The position numbers and the translations under genes are program-made. Of a stretch of DNA of 43,276 nt, positions 22,835 to 32,900 are shown piece by piece. Source of the stretch: Pelargonium nanum (taxonomy: Eukaryota; Streptophyta; Magnoliopsida; Geraniales; Geraniaceae). Position 1 is the stretch's first letter. Each line of letters starts with the position of its first letter. The DNA is taken from contig JAYMTF010000243.1 in NCBI GenBank assembly GCA_036897485.1, positions 1 to 43,276 on the forward strand, read 5' to 3'. Below the pieces are notes generated by a model, which did no database searches, had not been told where the DNA came from, and was given only the letters and a program-made list of their open reading frames with translations.

Positions 22835-23185
22835 TTACTTGCTGCAATTGACTTGATTAATAGGAAATTGGAGGTTGAGATGGCAGAGTCTGGGAAGAGA
22901 GTTGGCTCTATCTTTGTTGACCCCATAAGATGGTGCACTCTTGACATAGCATTCACAGAGACTCCTGCGAGCTGCTCTGGTGTTGGCCTTCTTTTGCAGA
23001 CTTTTTGCAGATGCACAACATGCAGCACTTGGTTTTGCTGTTTTCTTGGAGCTTTCCAAGAATGATGTGCAAGGAATCATACCTTGAATCCCATCAGCAC
23101 ATGATATTGTGTGTTCTTTACTGCTCACACCTCCCAAAATCATTACAAGCACCACCACAACCACAAGGCTCATGATCAACTTCAT
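22835..23185 (-). CDS. Non-specific lipid transfer protein, secreted (copy 1)
   Basis: A small secreted protein of 116 residues starting at the ATG at 23185 (MKLIMSL); the frame is open further upstream but lacks an ATG. Residues 1-~25 are a hydrophobic signal peptide. The mature part has the eight-cysteine nsLTP scaffold with spacing C-9-C-16-CC-19-C-1-C-21-C-12-C. Such proteins form four disulfides around a lipid-binding tunnel in the apoplast and act in cuticle, lipid transfer or defence. The second spacer (16) is longer than the 13-14 usual in type 1 LTPs, and the neighbouring copy shares it. The stop overlaps a donor-like GTAA (AAGTAATTAC). Because many LTP genes have an intron just before the stop, the last residue or two could come from a downstream exon. 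Confidence 0.9.
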   Translation of the reverse strand: MKLIMSLVVVVVLVMILGGVSSKEHTISCADGIQGMIPCTSFLESSKKTAKPSAACCASAKSLQKKANTRAARRSLCECYVKSAPSYGVNKDRANSLPRLCHLNLQFPINQVNCSK

Positions 23186-23931
23186 TTTGTAGATAATATG
23201 GCTTCTCAACACTTGTTTAAATAAAGATGATATAAATGCTCTTGGTTAGGCACATACTTGTTCATTCAATATTGTTACTTTCTATTTAGTTTAGTTCTCA
23301 TCAATGGGTATTGCCACATGGATTTGGAGATTTAATTCACTTCTTTTCTTCTTTCAAAACTATCATAAATATTTTTTTAACTAGCATATATACGAGTTCA
23401 CTTTCTTTCGTGGGTCAAGACTGGTCGTTCAAATCTATCCATGAAATTCAAGTAAAAATCGTTAGTTAGAAATATATTTTCTTGTATATACTTCAATAAT
23501 ACTTAGTTCAACTACAATATCAAGTGATCTGAGACAAGGGTGGGCCGTAGTAGACATAGGCACGCTCCAGCTCTTCGAATCTAACACAATACTAGCACTA
23601 TTTTTGTCCAACCCATATTCAATTCCTAAATAAGGCAAGAGCATAATATTCTTCATAGAGTTCTTGTTCATACACATAACATGTAATTATACAACAAGAC
23701 ATACATTTTGGCAGCTCTATTTACTACTTAATTATTATAGTTATTCTCAGCTGTTTTCTCTACTTCTTCTTCTTCTTCTTCTTCTTCAAAACTACACATC
23801 AAACATATGTAGTTTGGATTCTGCACATAAAAAACAAACATATAATTCATATTCTTGATCAGCAACCATAAAACAAAAACAAAAAACAAAAACAAAAACA
23901 AAATACAGAACTAAGCAGAGAAAGAGAAGCT
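23186..23931. other. Spacer between tandem LTP genes
   Basis: This contains the promoter of LTP copy 1 (TATA-like TTATATC on the minus strand at about 23228-23236, then GCTTCTCAACA at 23201-23211). In the middle it contains a segment at 23500-23640 of higher complexity that I could not assign. It also has a CTT microsatellite at 23763-23787 and an A-rich CAAAAA tract at about 23869-23901 just 3' of copy 2. No gene is seen. Confidence 0.5.
23763..23787. repeat. (CTT)n microsatellite
   Basis: About eight CTT units lie between the two LTP genes. This is a simple sequence repeat with no apparent function. Confidence 0.9.
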
Positions 23932-24276
23932 TTACTGGCTACAATTGACTTTGGTCCCAGGAATGGCCAAATTGAGGTGACAAAGTTTTGGAAGCAACTT
24001 GACTCTATCTGGGTTAACCCCAAAAGATGGTGCACTCTCAACAAAACATTTGCAGACAGCTCGGCGAGCTTCTATTGTGTTAGACAGGTTTTTCAACTTC
24101 TGTGCAGCTCCACAGCACTCACCACTTGGCTTTGCAGCTCCTCCATAACCCACCAAGAATTGTGTGCATGGGATCAGAGCTTCAATGGCATCACTGCATG
24201 ACAATGCATGCACACCACTCACACCCAAAAACAACACCCCAAAACTGAACAATCCAATTGCAGCCCAACCTTTCAT
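23932..24276 (-). CDS. Non-specific lipid transfer protein, secreted (copy 2)
   Basis: The protein has 114 residues and starts at the ATG at 24276 (MKGWAAIGLF). A signal peptide of about 24 residues ends near VHA. Eight cysteines have exactly the same spacing as copy 1 (9, 16, CC, 19, CxC, 21, 12). The two also share KPS before the CC pair, R-R after it, 'SAPS.GVN.DR' and 'LP.LCHLNL' near the C-terminus, so they are tandem duplicates transcribed in the same direction about 0.75 kb apart. Divergence outside the scaffold is considerable, so the duplication is old. A TATA box (CTATATAAAC on the minus strand, 24341-24350) lies about 65-75 bases upstream. The stop again overlaps a donor-like GTAA, leaving the extreme C-terminus uncertain. 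Confidence 0.92.
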   Translation of the reverse strand: MKGWAAIGLFSFGVLFLGVSGVHALSCSDAIEALIPCTQFLVGYGGAAKPSGECCGAAQKLKNLSNTIEARRAVCKCFVESAPSFGVNPDRVKLLPKLCHLNLAIPGTKVNCSQ

Positions 24277-24322
24277 TTCTTTAATCTTTGTTGATTAAAC
24301 AAATACTGATATGGATGCACAA

Positions 24323-24350
24323 GCTTCTCAACAATGCATAGTTTATATAG
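24323..24350 (-). promoter_or_regulatory. TATA box and shared start-region motif of LTP copy 2
   Basis: On the minus strand CTATATAAAC (24350-24341) is followed by TGTTGAGAAGC (24333-24323). The same 11-mer occurs upstream of LTP copy 1 (23211-23201), also downstream of a TATA-like stretch. Shared position suggests conserved promoter/leader sequence kept from the duplication. Confidence 0.6.
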
Positions 24351-24661
24351 ATAAAAATATGTATGTGTGTATGATGATTGAAACCTACTCAATCTGCTCC
24401 AACTACTCCACATAAATATGTATACTCAAAATGTAGGATTAGCATTAAATCTTGCTGATGCATATAGTAAAATGGAAGCTATCATGGTTAAGTGGGTCTT
24501 CAATACATTTATATTTGGAATGATGGTTTTATTTAGAATCTGTAATCAACATTATATATTGAATGCATAGCCTTATAAGATCAGACTGTATTGAATACAC
24601 ATTTTTTTCAATTCCATGCAAATCAAAGGCCAATAGGTTTTGTTACACAGATGAAGATTAA

Positions 24662-25640
24662 TTAAAACTCAAACTGCATATTTGATGTGTATCCAAGCAC
24701 ATCCAAATGTGCAGCCATGGCCTTGTTCATGCCCGGCGGTCCACACCTCAATATCTGCAATTATATAAGGTCAGAAACTATATACATATATGAAGAAGAT
24801 ACAGAGAATTAAGTTAATTAAAGTGAAGTACCTGAATATCAGGAGCTGGTGGTGGACAGTGACATTGAATGGTTTCTCTGGATATATGCCCAACACCACC
24901 ATTCCATGCCTCAGGAGGCTGAGATTGATACACAATTTAGTCATTTTTTGTACCATAAATGAAAACAGAACTTCACCAGATCAGAGAGAGATTGAGGTTT
25001 AAATTACAGACCTCATTGAGGACATAATAGACCTTGAAACGGTTGGGAAATCTGATAGCAAAACCATCTAGTTCTTCCTGTATATTTAGTTTAATTGGAT
25101 AATCAATTTATAAGTTGCATGGATACATGAGAAAATATTGAAGTAGTACCTTCAAGAGAATGTCCTGAAATGTGACATTAGCATATATAAGATGCACATT
25201 AGTCTTGTCTTTCGGGTTTTCTAATATGGCTCGAGTCACCTGAAACATTGGAGTAATGCCAGATCCTCCGGCTATCATCCCATATGCTCGAACTTGGCCA
25301 GCTTTGTACTTAAAACGACCCTTCGACCAAATTCAAATAAACTTCAAACAAAAGTCTTGAAACAAAGATAATTCACAATAGCAGCAGCTTTTTGTAACAA
25401 GATTCAAATAAACTTCAAACCTCAGCATAAATACGAGATGATAACACCAGTTACATGAATTAATGTTGTCGTAAACTTGCAAGCTATTACCTTAGGTCCC
25501 TTGACAGGCAAGCAATCACCTAGGCGCATCTCTCGGAAATGGTGTGACATCCTTCCCTTTGGATACATCTATATATTTACAGGGCAATTTAACAAGATAC
25601 AAATATTGGAATGTTAAAATGACAAGGCCAGAATGGAGAG

Positions 25641-25674
<34 letters not shown>

Positions 25675-26279
25675 ATACATACATACATATATATATAGTA
25701 CCTTGACAAGAAGTTGGAAGTAACCAAGATCAGAATCAAGAGTAATAGGAGTATATGGTCTTATAACTTCTTCACCTTGACTATCCTTTCCCCTGCTCAA
25801 CATATATATACACATATATATGGAACATATATACTCATTAATGTTCATGTACAAAGACTAGTTTTTAATGATCAAAATTAAGAGAGATGGAAGCAAATTA
25901 AAGAATGATTTGTTATATATTGAAGTGAATTAATTACCTGCAAACAATATGCTGCCCAACAGGAAGACCCAACACTGAGGTGGGTTTAGGAAGAGCAAAT
26001 TTGAACTTTGCAACATTATGGCTCAGTTTCATTTTTTGGACTAGTTTGAACTCCTTGAATTTCTCAGGATCTAAACAACCTGGAAATTAAAAAAAAAAAA
26101 AACATGAATAATCTAAGAAATTGAGTAATTGACACTATAATGAAATGAAGGAAACAGTAAAGATTAGATGTGAGACCTTTGGGTTTGGTGGTGAAATAGA
26201 AATAAAGAGCAGCAATGAAGAGTGCAAGCACAAGCACCACCAACTGGTACACACTATTTTGCAGGAATAGGAAATCCAT
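24662..26279 (-). CDS. CBR1: NADH-cytochrome b5 reductase, membrane-anchored (8 exons)
   Basis: FAD enzyme that passes electrons from NADH to cytochrome b5 for fatty-acid desaturation and related ER reactions. Exons on the minus strand, first to last: 26279-26177, 26079-25938, 25792-25702, 25568-25491, 25320-25150, 25077-25012, 24918-24832, 24754-24662; phases agree, giving 276 residues (Arabidopsis CBR1 is about 281). An N-terminal membrane anchor spans residues ~10-29. The FAD-binding motif RPYTP is at 93-97, the flavin/phosphate region is YPKGRMS at 114-120, the NADH-binding GGSGITPM is at 156-163, and CGPPGMN at 250-256 provides the conserved cysteine. The C-terminus is the family-typical MQFEF. 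I start at MDFLFL. An in-frame ATG further upstream would add a poorly conserved extension. The N-terminal anchor rather than a long presequence favours the ER-type isoform over the mitochondrial one. Confidence 0.95.
25641..25698. repeat. (ACATAT)n / (TA)n microsatellite in CBR intron 3
   Basis: The tract is about six ACATAT units running into ACATACAT and then a TA run. On the gene's strand it begins just three bases after the exon 3 donor (GT at 25701-25700), so length changes occur right next to a splice site. Confidence 0.9.
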
Positions 26280-28380
26280 TTTTGCATAGCCAAAGTTGAG
26301 ATTTAACATCAACATGCTTGCATGTATATATTGGAAATGGTGAACAACCAACAAAAAGTTACATACATTTGTATTAGGGAAATGATTCATGCGTGCAACC
26401 GTCATACATGTCAAATACTTGTAAGACTGAAATTGAATCCTACCCGTCCACTACAACTAACAAAAAATGAGATCAACTGTCCCACCCCTGAAACACCCCT
26501 GAAAACCATAGCTGCCCAGAAACACAAGATGAGACCCACTTTCCACCTATCACAGTCCGACGCATGACTTACATGTATTTGACATTTAAGGCATCTGTAT
26601 GCGCTAGTACGCTCCCTTTAAATTATATTATGTTATACTTTGCTTGTGAATATTATTAACATTGGAAAATATATGAAGGAAGGTATCAATATTCAGAGAA
26701 TCAACTCCATGTGAATGTGACATTTTTTTGGATGCTCTTAGTTCTAAGTCTCTGGGCCTCAATGGGCTCTATAGTCAACTCAATTGGTTCTAATGGGCCG
26801 GTCCAACTCAGCCCAATAACAGCAATAGATAGGTGGCTTTATTTGAATACTGGCTACTAATAAAGTCAAACTTGGATTTTAGTTAATCAATTATCTTTTC
26901 TATAATTGGACCAACCAATATTGATAGAAACTCGAATTCAAATTGAAATGGTATAAGATTACTAGGCACGAACTTGTTGTAAATCATAGTTGCTTAAACT
27001 AAGAAATCACGTTTTGTATTAATTACTAGTAGTGTTTGTTTTGATTTGAGTGTTTAATTAATTGTTTAATTTATATCAACTAGTAGTGTATAACGTGATC
27101 ATATCTTATCCACGATTTCAATTCCATCATGTTAATAGAAGATACGTCCTTGCTCACATGACTCATCATAGACTTTATGTTTTTTCTTTTAGAATTATCT
27201 AAAGTCAAAAGTCAATTTATTATTTAATGATATTTTAAAGTAAAGTCTAAAGCCATGGGTGAATGGTGATGGTGATGCTGATGGAGCTCAACTCAACACA
27301 AATGTGTTTTAAATGATACATGATGAAAATACAAATTGTTACAAAATTAAATGGAAAATTGTAGAAGAGAAAATAATAAATGACCCAAATTAAGTGACGT
27401 GACAGTTTACATTACACATGTTTAAACGAATGGAAATCCGACATATATATAATATACCACCACCCTCCTATGAATTTCTGGCGCGGAGCGCCCGTTATAT
27501 TATACATATTGTATATGTGGCGTGCTGTAATTTGACTAATTTATTAATAGAGTAATTGATGTGTCATGTTTTTTTGTTTGCCACGTCATTTTGTACAAAA
27601 AATTTATTTTACAAAATTTGGACATATAGCATTACTTTAAAATGAGTATGCAGAAGAAGAAGAAGAATTGGAGTTGGTTTTAGATATGGACTTGAAGCAA
27701 TAAATAGGCAAAATTAAGAAGAAGCAAATTTCAAAGTGTTGTTTAGGGGATTGAATTGTGATTAGGGTAGTTAAACCTACTTATCTAAGCTTATATGAAT
27801 TGGATGGACTATGGAGGTCCTCACTCTCATCTTAGATAGGCATCACCATAATTATTAATTAATACTAACAAAACAAGTGATGTCAATGAATATGGTGCTG
27901 CTTGTTAATTTTAGTAATTAACTTGTACAACCTATTCCACTACTTTTATGGCTACACAAACAATATCATCACAACTTCTAGAAGTATAAGCAATTAAATA
28001 TATTTGCATCTAGCTAATGTAATGTAGTTCTTGTAAATTGTAATAGGTTCGGCAATATTTATTTAGCCTGTTCTTTTTTCAATATTATTCACAATTGTAA
28101 TACAGAGTGAACAAAAAATCAGTCAAAGTTGTATAAATTCAGCCAACTCAATGATGATGTGTCATCTCATAAATTGATATTTATATCCGTCTTAATAAAT
28201 TTGCAACTATGGTTTGAATCTATTTTATTTTTGTCGACTAAGTCTTAGTCACTTATTGTTGAACTAAAACTTTTGGCGATAATGTGAAAAACACCACAAA
28301 ATGTACCATATAATAGTTGGGTAGCAAAAAGAAAAAAGTTTGTTTTTTTAGCTGATGGGAGAAATCCATATTATTAATAA
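26280..28380. other. Long gene-free stretch upstream of CBR
   Basis: No gene is recognised in these 2.1 kb of AT-rich DNA. The first few hundred bases hold the CBR promoter (minus strand). A GC-rich near-palindrome GGCGCGGAGCGCC sits at 27480-27492 and stands out from its AT-rich surroundings. It could be the edge of an old insertion, but I found no partner end. Confidence 0.5.
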
Positions 28381-28984
28381 GTGTTTGTTTGGTTTATCCA
28401 CTAAACTCCTGCAGCTTAATGTTTATAAACATTTCGCAATAAAAAATGTTTGGTTGAGGGTTCTCACATGATCGTCTTCTAGACTTTTGATGCCCACAAG
28501 AGCTCCTGTAAGAGTTGAGAGGCTCTTGTGGGAGTTGCTATAACTCTTGCAGGGGAAATGAAACCCAAAATACCCCTGAAACACATACAGAGAGGGTTAA
28601 CAATGAAGATAAGGAATGATAGAGAAAGTCGGCCACATAAAAAGAGAGTCGACCACATAGTTAAATGACATGGTGTTTTTTCAATAATCACATATGATGT
28701 TCGAGCATGGAGAAAGAGAAGATGATCGATAGACATAAAGTTTCGACCACAAACAGAGAGAATCGACCATATAGTTAGATGACTTGCTATTTGCCAATAA
28801 TCACATATGAGGGTCTACCACTGACAGAAAAAACAACCACGTAGTTATTTTTATTTGTTAATCAAATGACTTTTTAGTCATTTCAAAATAACACCCTTAC
28901 TTTCACACAAATTTAACAAACAATCTGATAATCCAAAATATATATTCAATGTCTTTTTATACATTATACTACCAAACAAAACAT
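28381..28984. mobile_element. hAT-like MITE with internal tandem and inverted repeats
   Basis: The left end GTGTTTGTTTGGTTTATCC and the right end, read on the minus strand, ATGTTTTGTTTGGTAGTATA, share a TTTGTTTGGT core as terminal inverted repeats about 600 bases apart. No transposase frame is present, so it is non-autonomous. Inside are paired inverted repeats (28493-28555) and a ~114-base direct duplication with a partial third copy (28629-28850). I could not confirm an 8-base target-site duplication. Confidence 0.5.
28629..28850. repeat. ~114-bp tandem duplication inside the MITE
   Basis: The phrase TCGACCAC(A)TAGTTA..GAC followed by CAATAATCACATATGA occurs twice, with matching points at 28650/28764 and 28682/28795, giving a 113-114 base period. 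A third partial copy starts at about 28814. The copies are diverged by point changes and small indels. Confidence 0.75.
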
Positions 28985-29969
28985 TTATTCTCTAATGTCT
29001 ACACACATCTTTAACTCATTTCAACTCTCTCTATGTACATTTTACATCTACATACAAATCAAGTAGACAACACAAGCAGCCTGCAGCTGTGAAGCATTAT
29101 TTTTCAAGAATAGCATAGCATAGTGATAGCATAGATCACACATTGGTGGAGTTATTGAAACAATTGAGATAAAAGTGGCAACTTTTCAAAAAGACATGAT
29201 AAGACCCATCAAATAAAGACAGTAAAAGAAGACAAGTTTCAGACAGCAGAGATTAATTTAAGGAAGCGGCAGACCCTGATGAACCTCAATCTGGACAACA
29301 AGTTACATTGTGGTTGTTGAACCTATAGTTATGAGAATTGAAAACACAGTCAAGAACATCAATTGATTCAAGCTTCATTCACATCATGTCACACATTACC
29401 AGCAAGAAAAAATAAGATCAGAGAGAGAGCTCTGCAAAGTCAAAAGCTCTCTCTCTACAATTGAATTGAATTCACAGAAGAAGCTTCATCCCAATCTCCA
29501 CGCTCCTTCTAGAATCTTTGAACAACCCCACAACCAGCAAATACACTATTTTGTTTCGATTTTTTAATGATTTTTGATTCTTCTCTTGTCTCCATCTTCT
29601 CCGCCTCTTCCCCATTTCTTGCAATCGCCGCCCATCTCTCTCTCTCTCTCTCTACAATCATCTTCTTCTTCAACCTAAAAAACACGCTTTAATATACATA
29701 TACATATATATATATATACACACATAGTCTCTTTCTCTCTCTAAAAGCGCCTTGGTGTACAAGCAAGCAACTTCAACCATACCCATTACACCACCACCAA
29801 AAAGCTCTTCTTTTTTCTCATCTTTTCTGTTCCTGTTTCTATTTTCTAGATTTTGGATTCAAATCGCCATCTGGGTATTGTTTCTGAGCTCTCCAGATCA
29901 TGATCTCTCAGGTCGATCAGCTGATCTAGCAAACCCCAGTTTGAGGGTTTACGAATCGGAGCTCGTTCC
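28985..29969. other. ALA flippase upstream and leader region
   Basis: No gene is seen. The last ~350 bases are pyrimidine-rich with a (CT)n tract (about 29636-29654) and a (TA)n tract (about 29694-29716), typical of a plant promoter and leader. An open frame from 29752 lacks an ATG and is not believed. Confidence 0.5.
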
Positions 29970-32900
29970 ATGGATTCCAGAATCGAAAACTCTCCGCATA
30001 TTGATTCGGGCTTCAATTTGTCGTCGCGACGAAGCGTTGCGTCGTTTCAGTCCAGGGCTTCCGGGAACAATTCTCTCCGGGAAGTGAGCTTCGGCGAGTC
30101 GGGATCGAAGCCGGTGCGGTATGGATCGAGGGGCGCAGACTCTGAAGGATTCAGCGTGTCCCAGAAGGAGATGAGCGATGAGGATGCGAGGTTAGTTCAT
30201 GTTTGTGACCCTTTAAAGACCAATGAGAGATTTGAATTTGCTGGGAATTCGATTCAGACTGGGAAATATTCAATCTTTACTTTTTTGCCTAAAAATCTGT
30301 ATGAGCAGTTTCATAGAGTGGCATACATATATTTTCTTGTGATTGCTGTGCTCAATCAGCTTCCCCAGCTCGCTGTCTTTGGCCGGACGGCTTCGATTTT
30401 GCCGTTGGCGTTTGTGTTGCTAGTTTCATCTGTTAAGGATGCATATGAGGATTGGAGAAGGCACCGGTCGGATACGATTGAGAACAATCGATTGGCATTA
30501 GTTTTGGTTGATGATCAGTTTATACCTAAGAAATGGAAGGATGTGCAGGTTGGTGAAATCATCAAAATTCAAGCAAATGACACTCTTCCTTGTGATATGG
30601 TGTTGTTGGCTACTAGTGATCCTACCGGGGTCGCCTACGTGCAGACTATTAATTTAGATGGGGAGTCAAACTTGAAGACTCGATATGCGAAGCAAGAGAC
30701 CCTCTCGAAGATGCCGGAGAAGGAGAAGATTACTGCTCTAATCAAATGCGAAAAACCCAATAGGAATATATATGGGTTTCATGGCAACATGGAAATTGAT
30801 GGAAAGAGGCTGTCCCTCGGACCTTCCAACATTGTTCTTCGTGGCTGCGAGCTCAAAAACACTACTTGGGCCCTTGGGGTTGCGGTTTATTGTGGCCGTG
30901 AGACCAAAGCCATGCTCAACAACTCTGGAGCTCCGTCTAAGAGGAGTCGACTTGAGACCCACATGAACTTAGAGATCATCATGCTCTCTATTTTTCTTTT
31001 TGCTCTGTGTACAGTTGTGTCTGTCTGTGCTGCTTTCTGGTTGAGACGCCACAGGGATGAGTTGGATGACTTGCCCTATTACAGGAGAAAGGATTACTCT
31101 GAGGATGAACCAGAAAACTATAACTATTCTGGATGGGGGATGGAGATATTTTTCACTTTTCTTATGTCAATTATTGTGTTCCAGATTATGATCCCTATTT
31201 CTTTGTACATTTCCATGGAGCTTGTCCGGGTTGGTCAAGCCTACTTCATGATCCGAGACACTCAAATGTATGATGAGGCCTCGAATTCAAGATTCCAATG
31301 CAGGGCTCTTAATATAAATGAAGATTTAGGACAAATAAAATATGTATTCTCTGATAAAACTGGCACACTTACTGAGAACAAGATGGAGTTTCAGTGTGCA
31401 AGCGTTTGGGGCGTAGATTACAGTGATGGGAGAAGCACTTCACAAGAATTACAACTTGCAAACTCTGTTCAAGGTAATTTAGCAGTGCTTTTCCAGTATT
31501 TTCTGTAGTTAAACTGGTTTTCTGTTGCAATTCATCTGATGCTTTCCTTTTCTGGTGTCAGTGGATGGTAAGGTTTTAAGGCCTAAGATGAAGGTGAAGA
31601 CCAACTCCGAGCTTTTACAGCTAGCAAGAAGTGGAATGCATACAAATGAAAGCAAACATGTATATGACTTCTTCCTTGCATTGGCAGCTTGTAACACAAT
31701 TGTGCCTCTCATCGTAGACACACCTGACCCTAAAGTGAAGTTGATAGATTACCAAGGGGAATCTCCAGATGAACAAGCGTTGGCTTATGCTGCTGCCGCC
31801 TATGGCTATACGCTTGTAGAACGAACTTCTGGCCATATAGTTATTGATGTTCAAGGTGAAAGGCAAAGGTAATTTATATATAGTGCTGAGTTACACATCT
31901 TTTTGTTTCTTTCCTTCATTGCTATCAGCGCTGCAGCCACCACTAATATATTGGTAGTCTAGTAGATTGGAGGGGGGAGAGAGAGCGTGGCTGAAAATCT
32001 AATTCTGAGAAGAAGTAGTTGCATCTTAAATAGAAAATGAAAATATTATAATAGTAGCTAAAATATGATGGTCCAAAGTGGTTGGAAATGATTTAATCTG
32101 TTTCATTGCAGAAGTTGCTTTCTTTAATGGTGGTTGCTTGCTTTCTGGATTTCATTCTTGTCCCGAGTGTTTCCAGCATATCTCTTGTTGTTTCTGTTTC
32201 TGTTTATGCTTTATTTGTCTTAAAAAAATTGAAGTGGAAAACAAAATGGAAGGCAAATAGTAAGGAAACTAACTTCTCTCAAGAACTTTTTCCTTGTCAG
32301 GCAAAGAGAATAGCAAGGAAATTAACTTTTCCCTTAAACTTCTAATTTTCCTCAATATTACTAGTTGATATCTTATGAGCACACCAACTTCCCAACTAAT
32401 AATTTTCCCATACTTTTCTTTCCCTCATTTTGTCCAAGTTCCAAACATAGGATTAGTAAATGAATTGTTTATTTTTGGTTGAGATAGGTCTGGGTGAAAA
32501 ACATGGGAAGATGGTGGTGGCATTGGTGATAGCTGTTGTACTTAATTACACATGACTTGCCATTTACTTTGCTATGAGAATCAAACTTTTCCTTGTGCCG
32601 TTGACCTTGTTATTTAGTTTTTTTTTTTTTAATTCCCGTTGTGGCCAATACAGGTTCAATGTTTTGGGTTTGCATGAATTTGATAGCGACCGGAAAAGGA
32701 TGTCAGTTATACTGGGGTTCCCTGACAAGACTGTGAAAGTGTTTGTAAAAGGTGCTGACTCATCTATGTTTAGTGTAATGGATAGATCTTTGAATCTAAA
32801 TTTAATGCGCGCAACAGAAGGGCATCTTCATAGTTACTCTTCAATTGGTTTGAGAACACTTGTTATTGGGATGCGGGAACTGAGTGCTTCAGAATTTGAG

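Noticed and set aside
23500-23640. Possible gene or element fragment between the LTP genes
   Set aside because: Its complexity is higher than its surroundings, but neither strand gives a recognisable protein or repeat end.
25240-25246. Splice donor CAG|GTGACT in the CBR gene
   Set aside because: Reading straight through gives the conserved [12 protein letters not shown] sequence in frame, so this is internal to exon 5.
27480-27492. GC-rich near-palindrome as a transposon end
   Set aside because: No partner inverted repeat or target duplication was found nearby, so only a remark is kept.
29752-30087. 111-residue frame overlapping the flippase start
   Set aside because: It starts at TTG, has leader-like composition and is in a different frame from the real protein.
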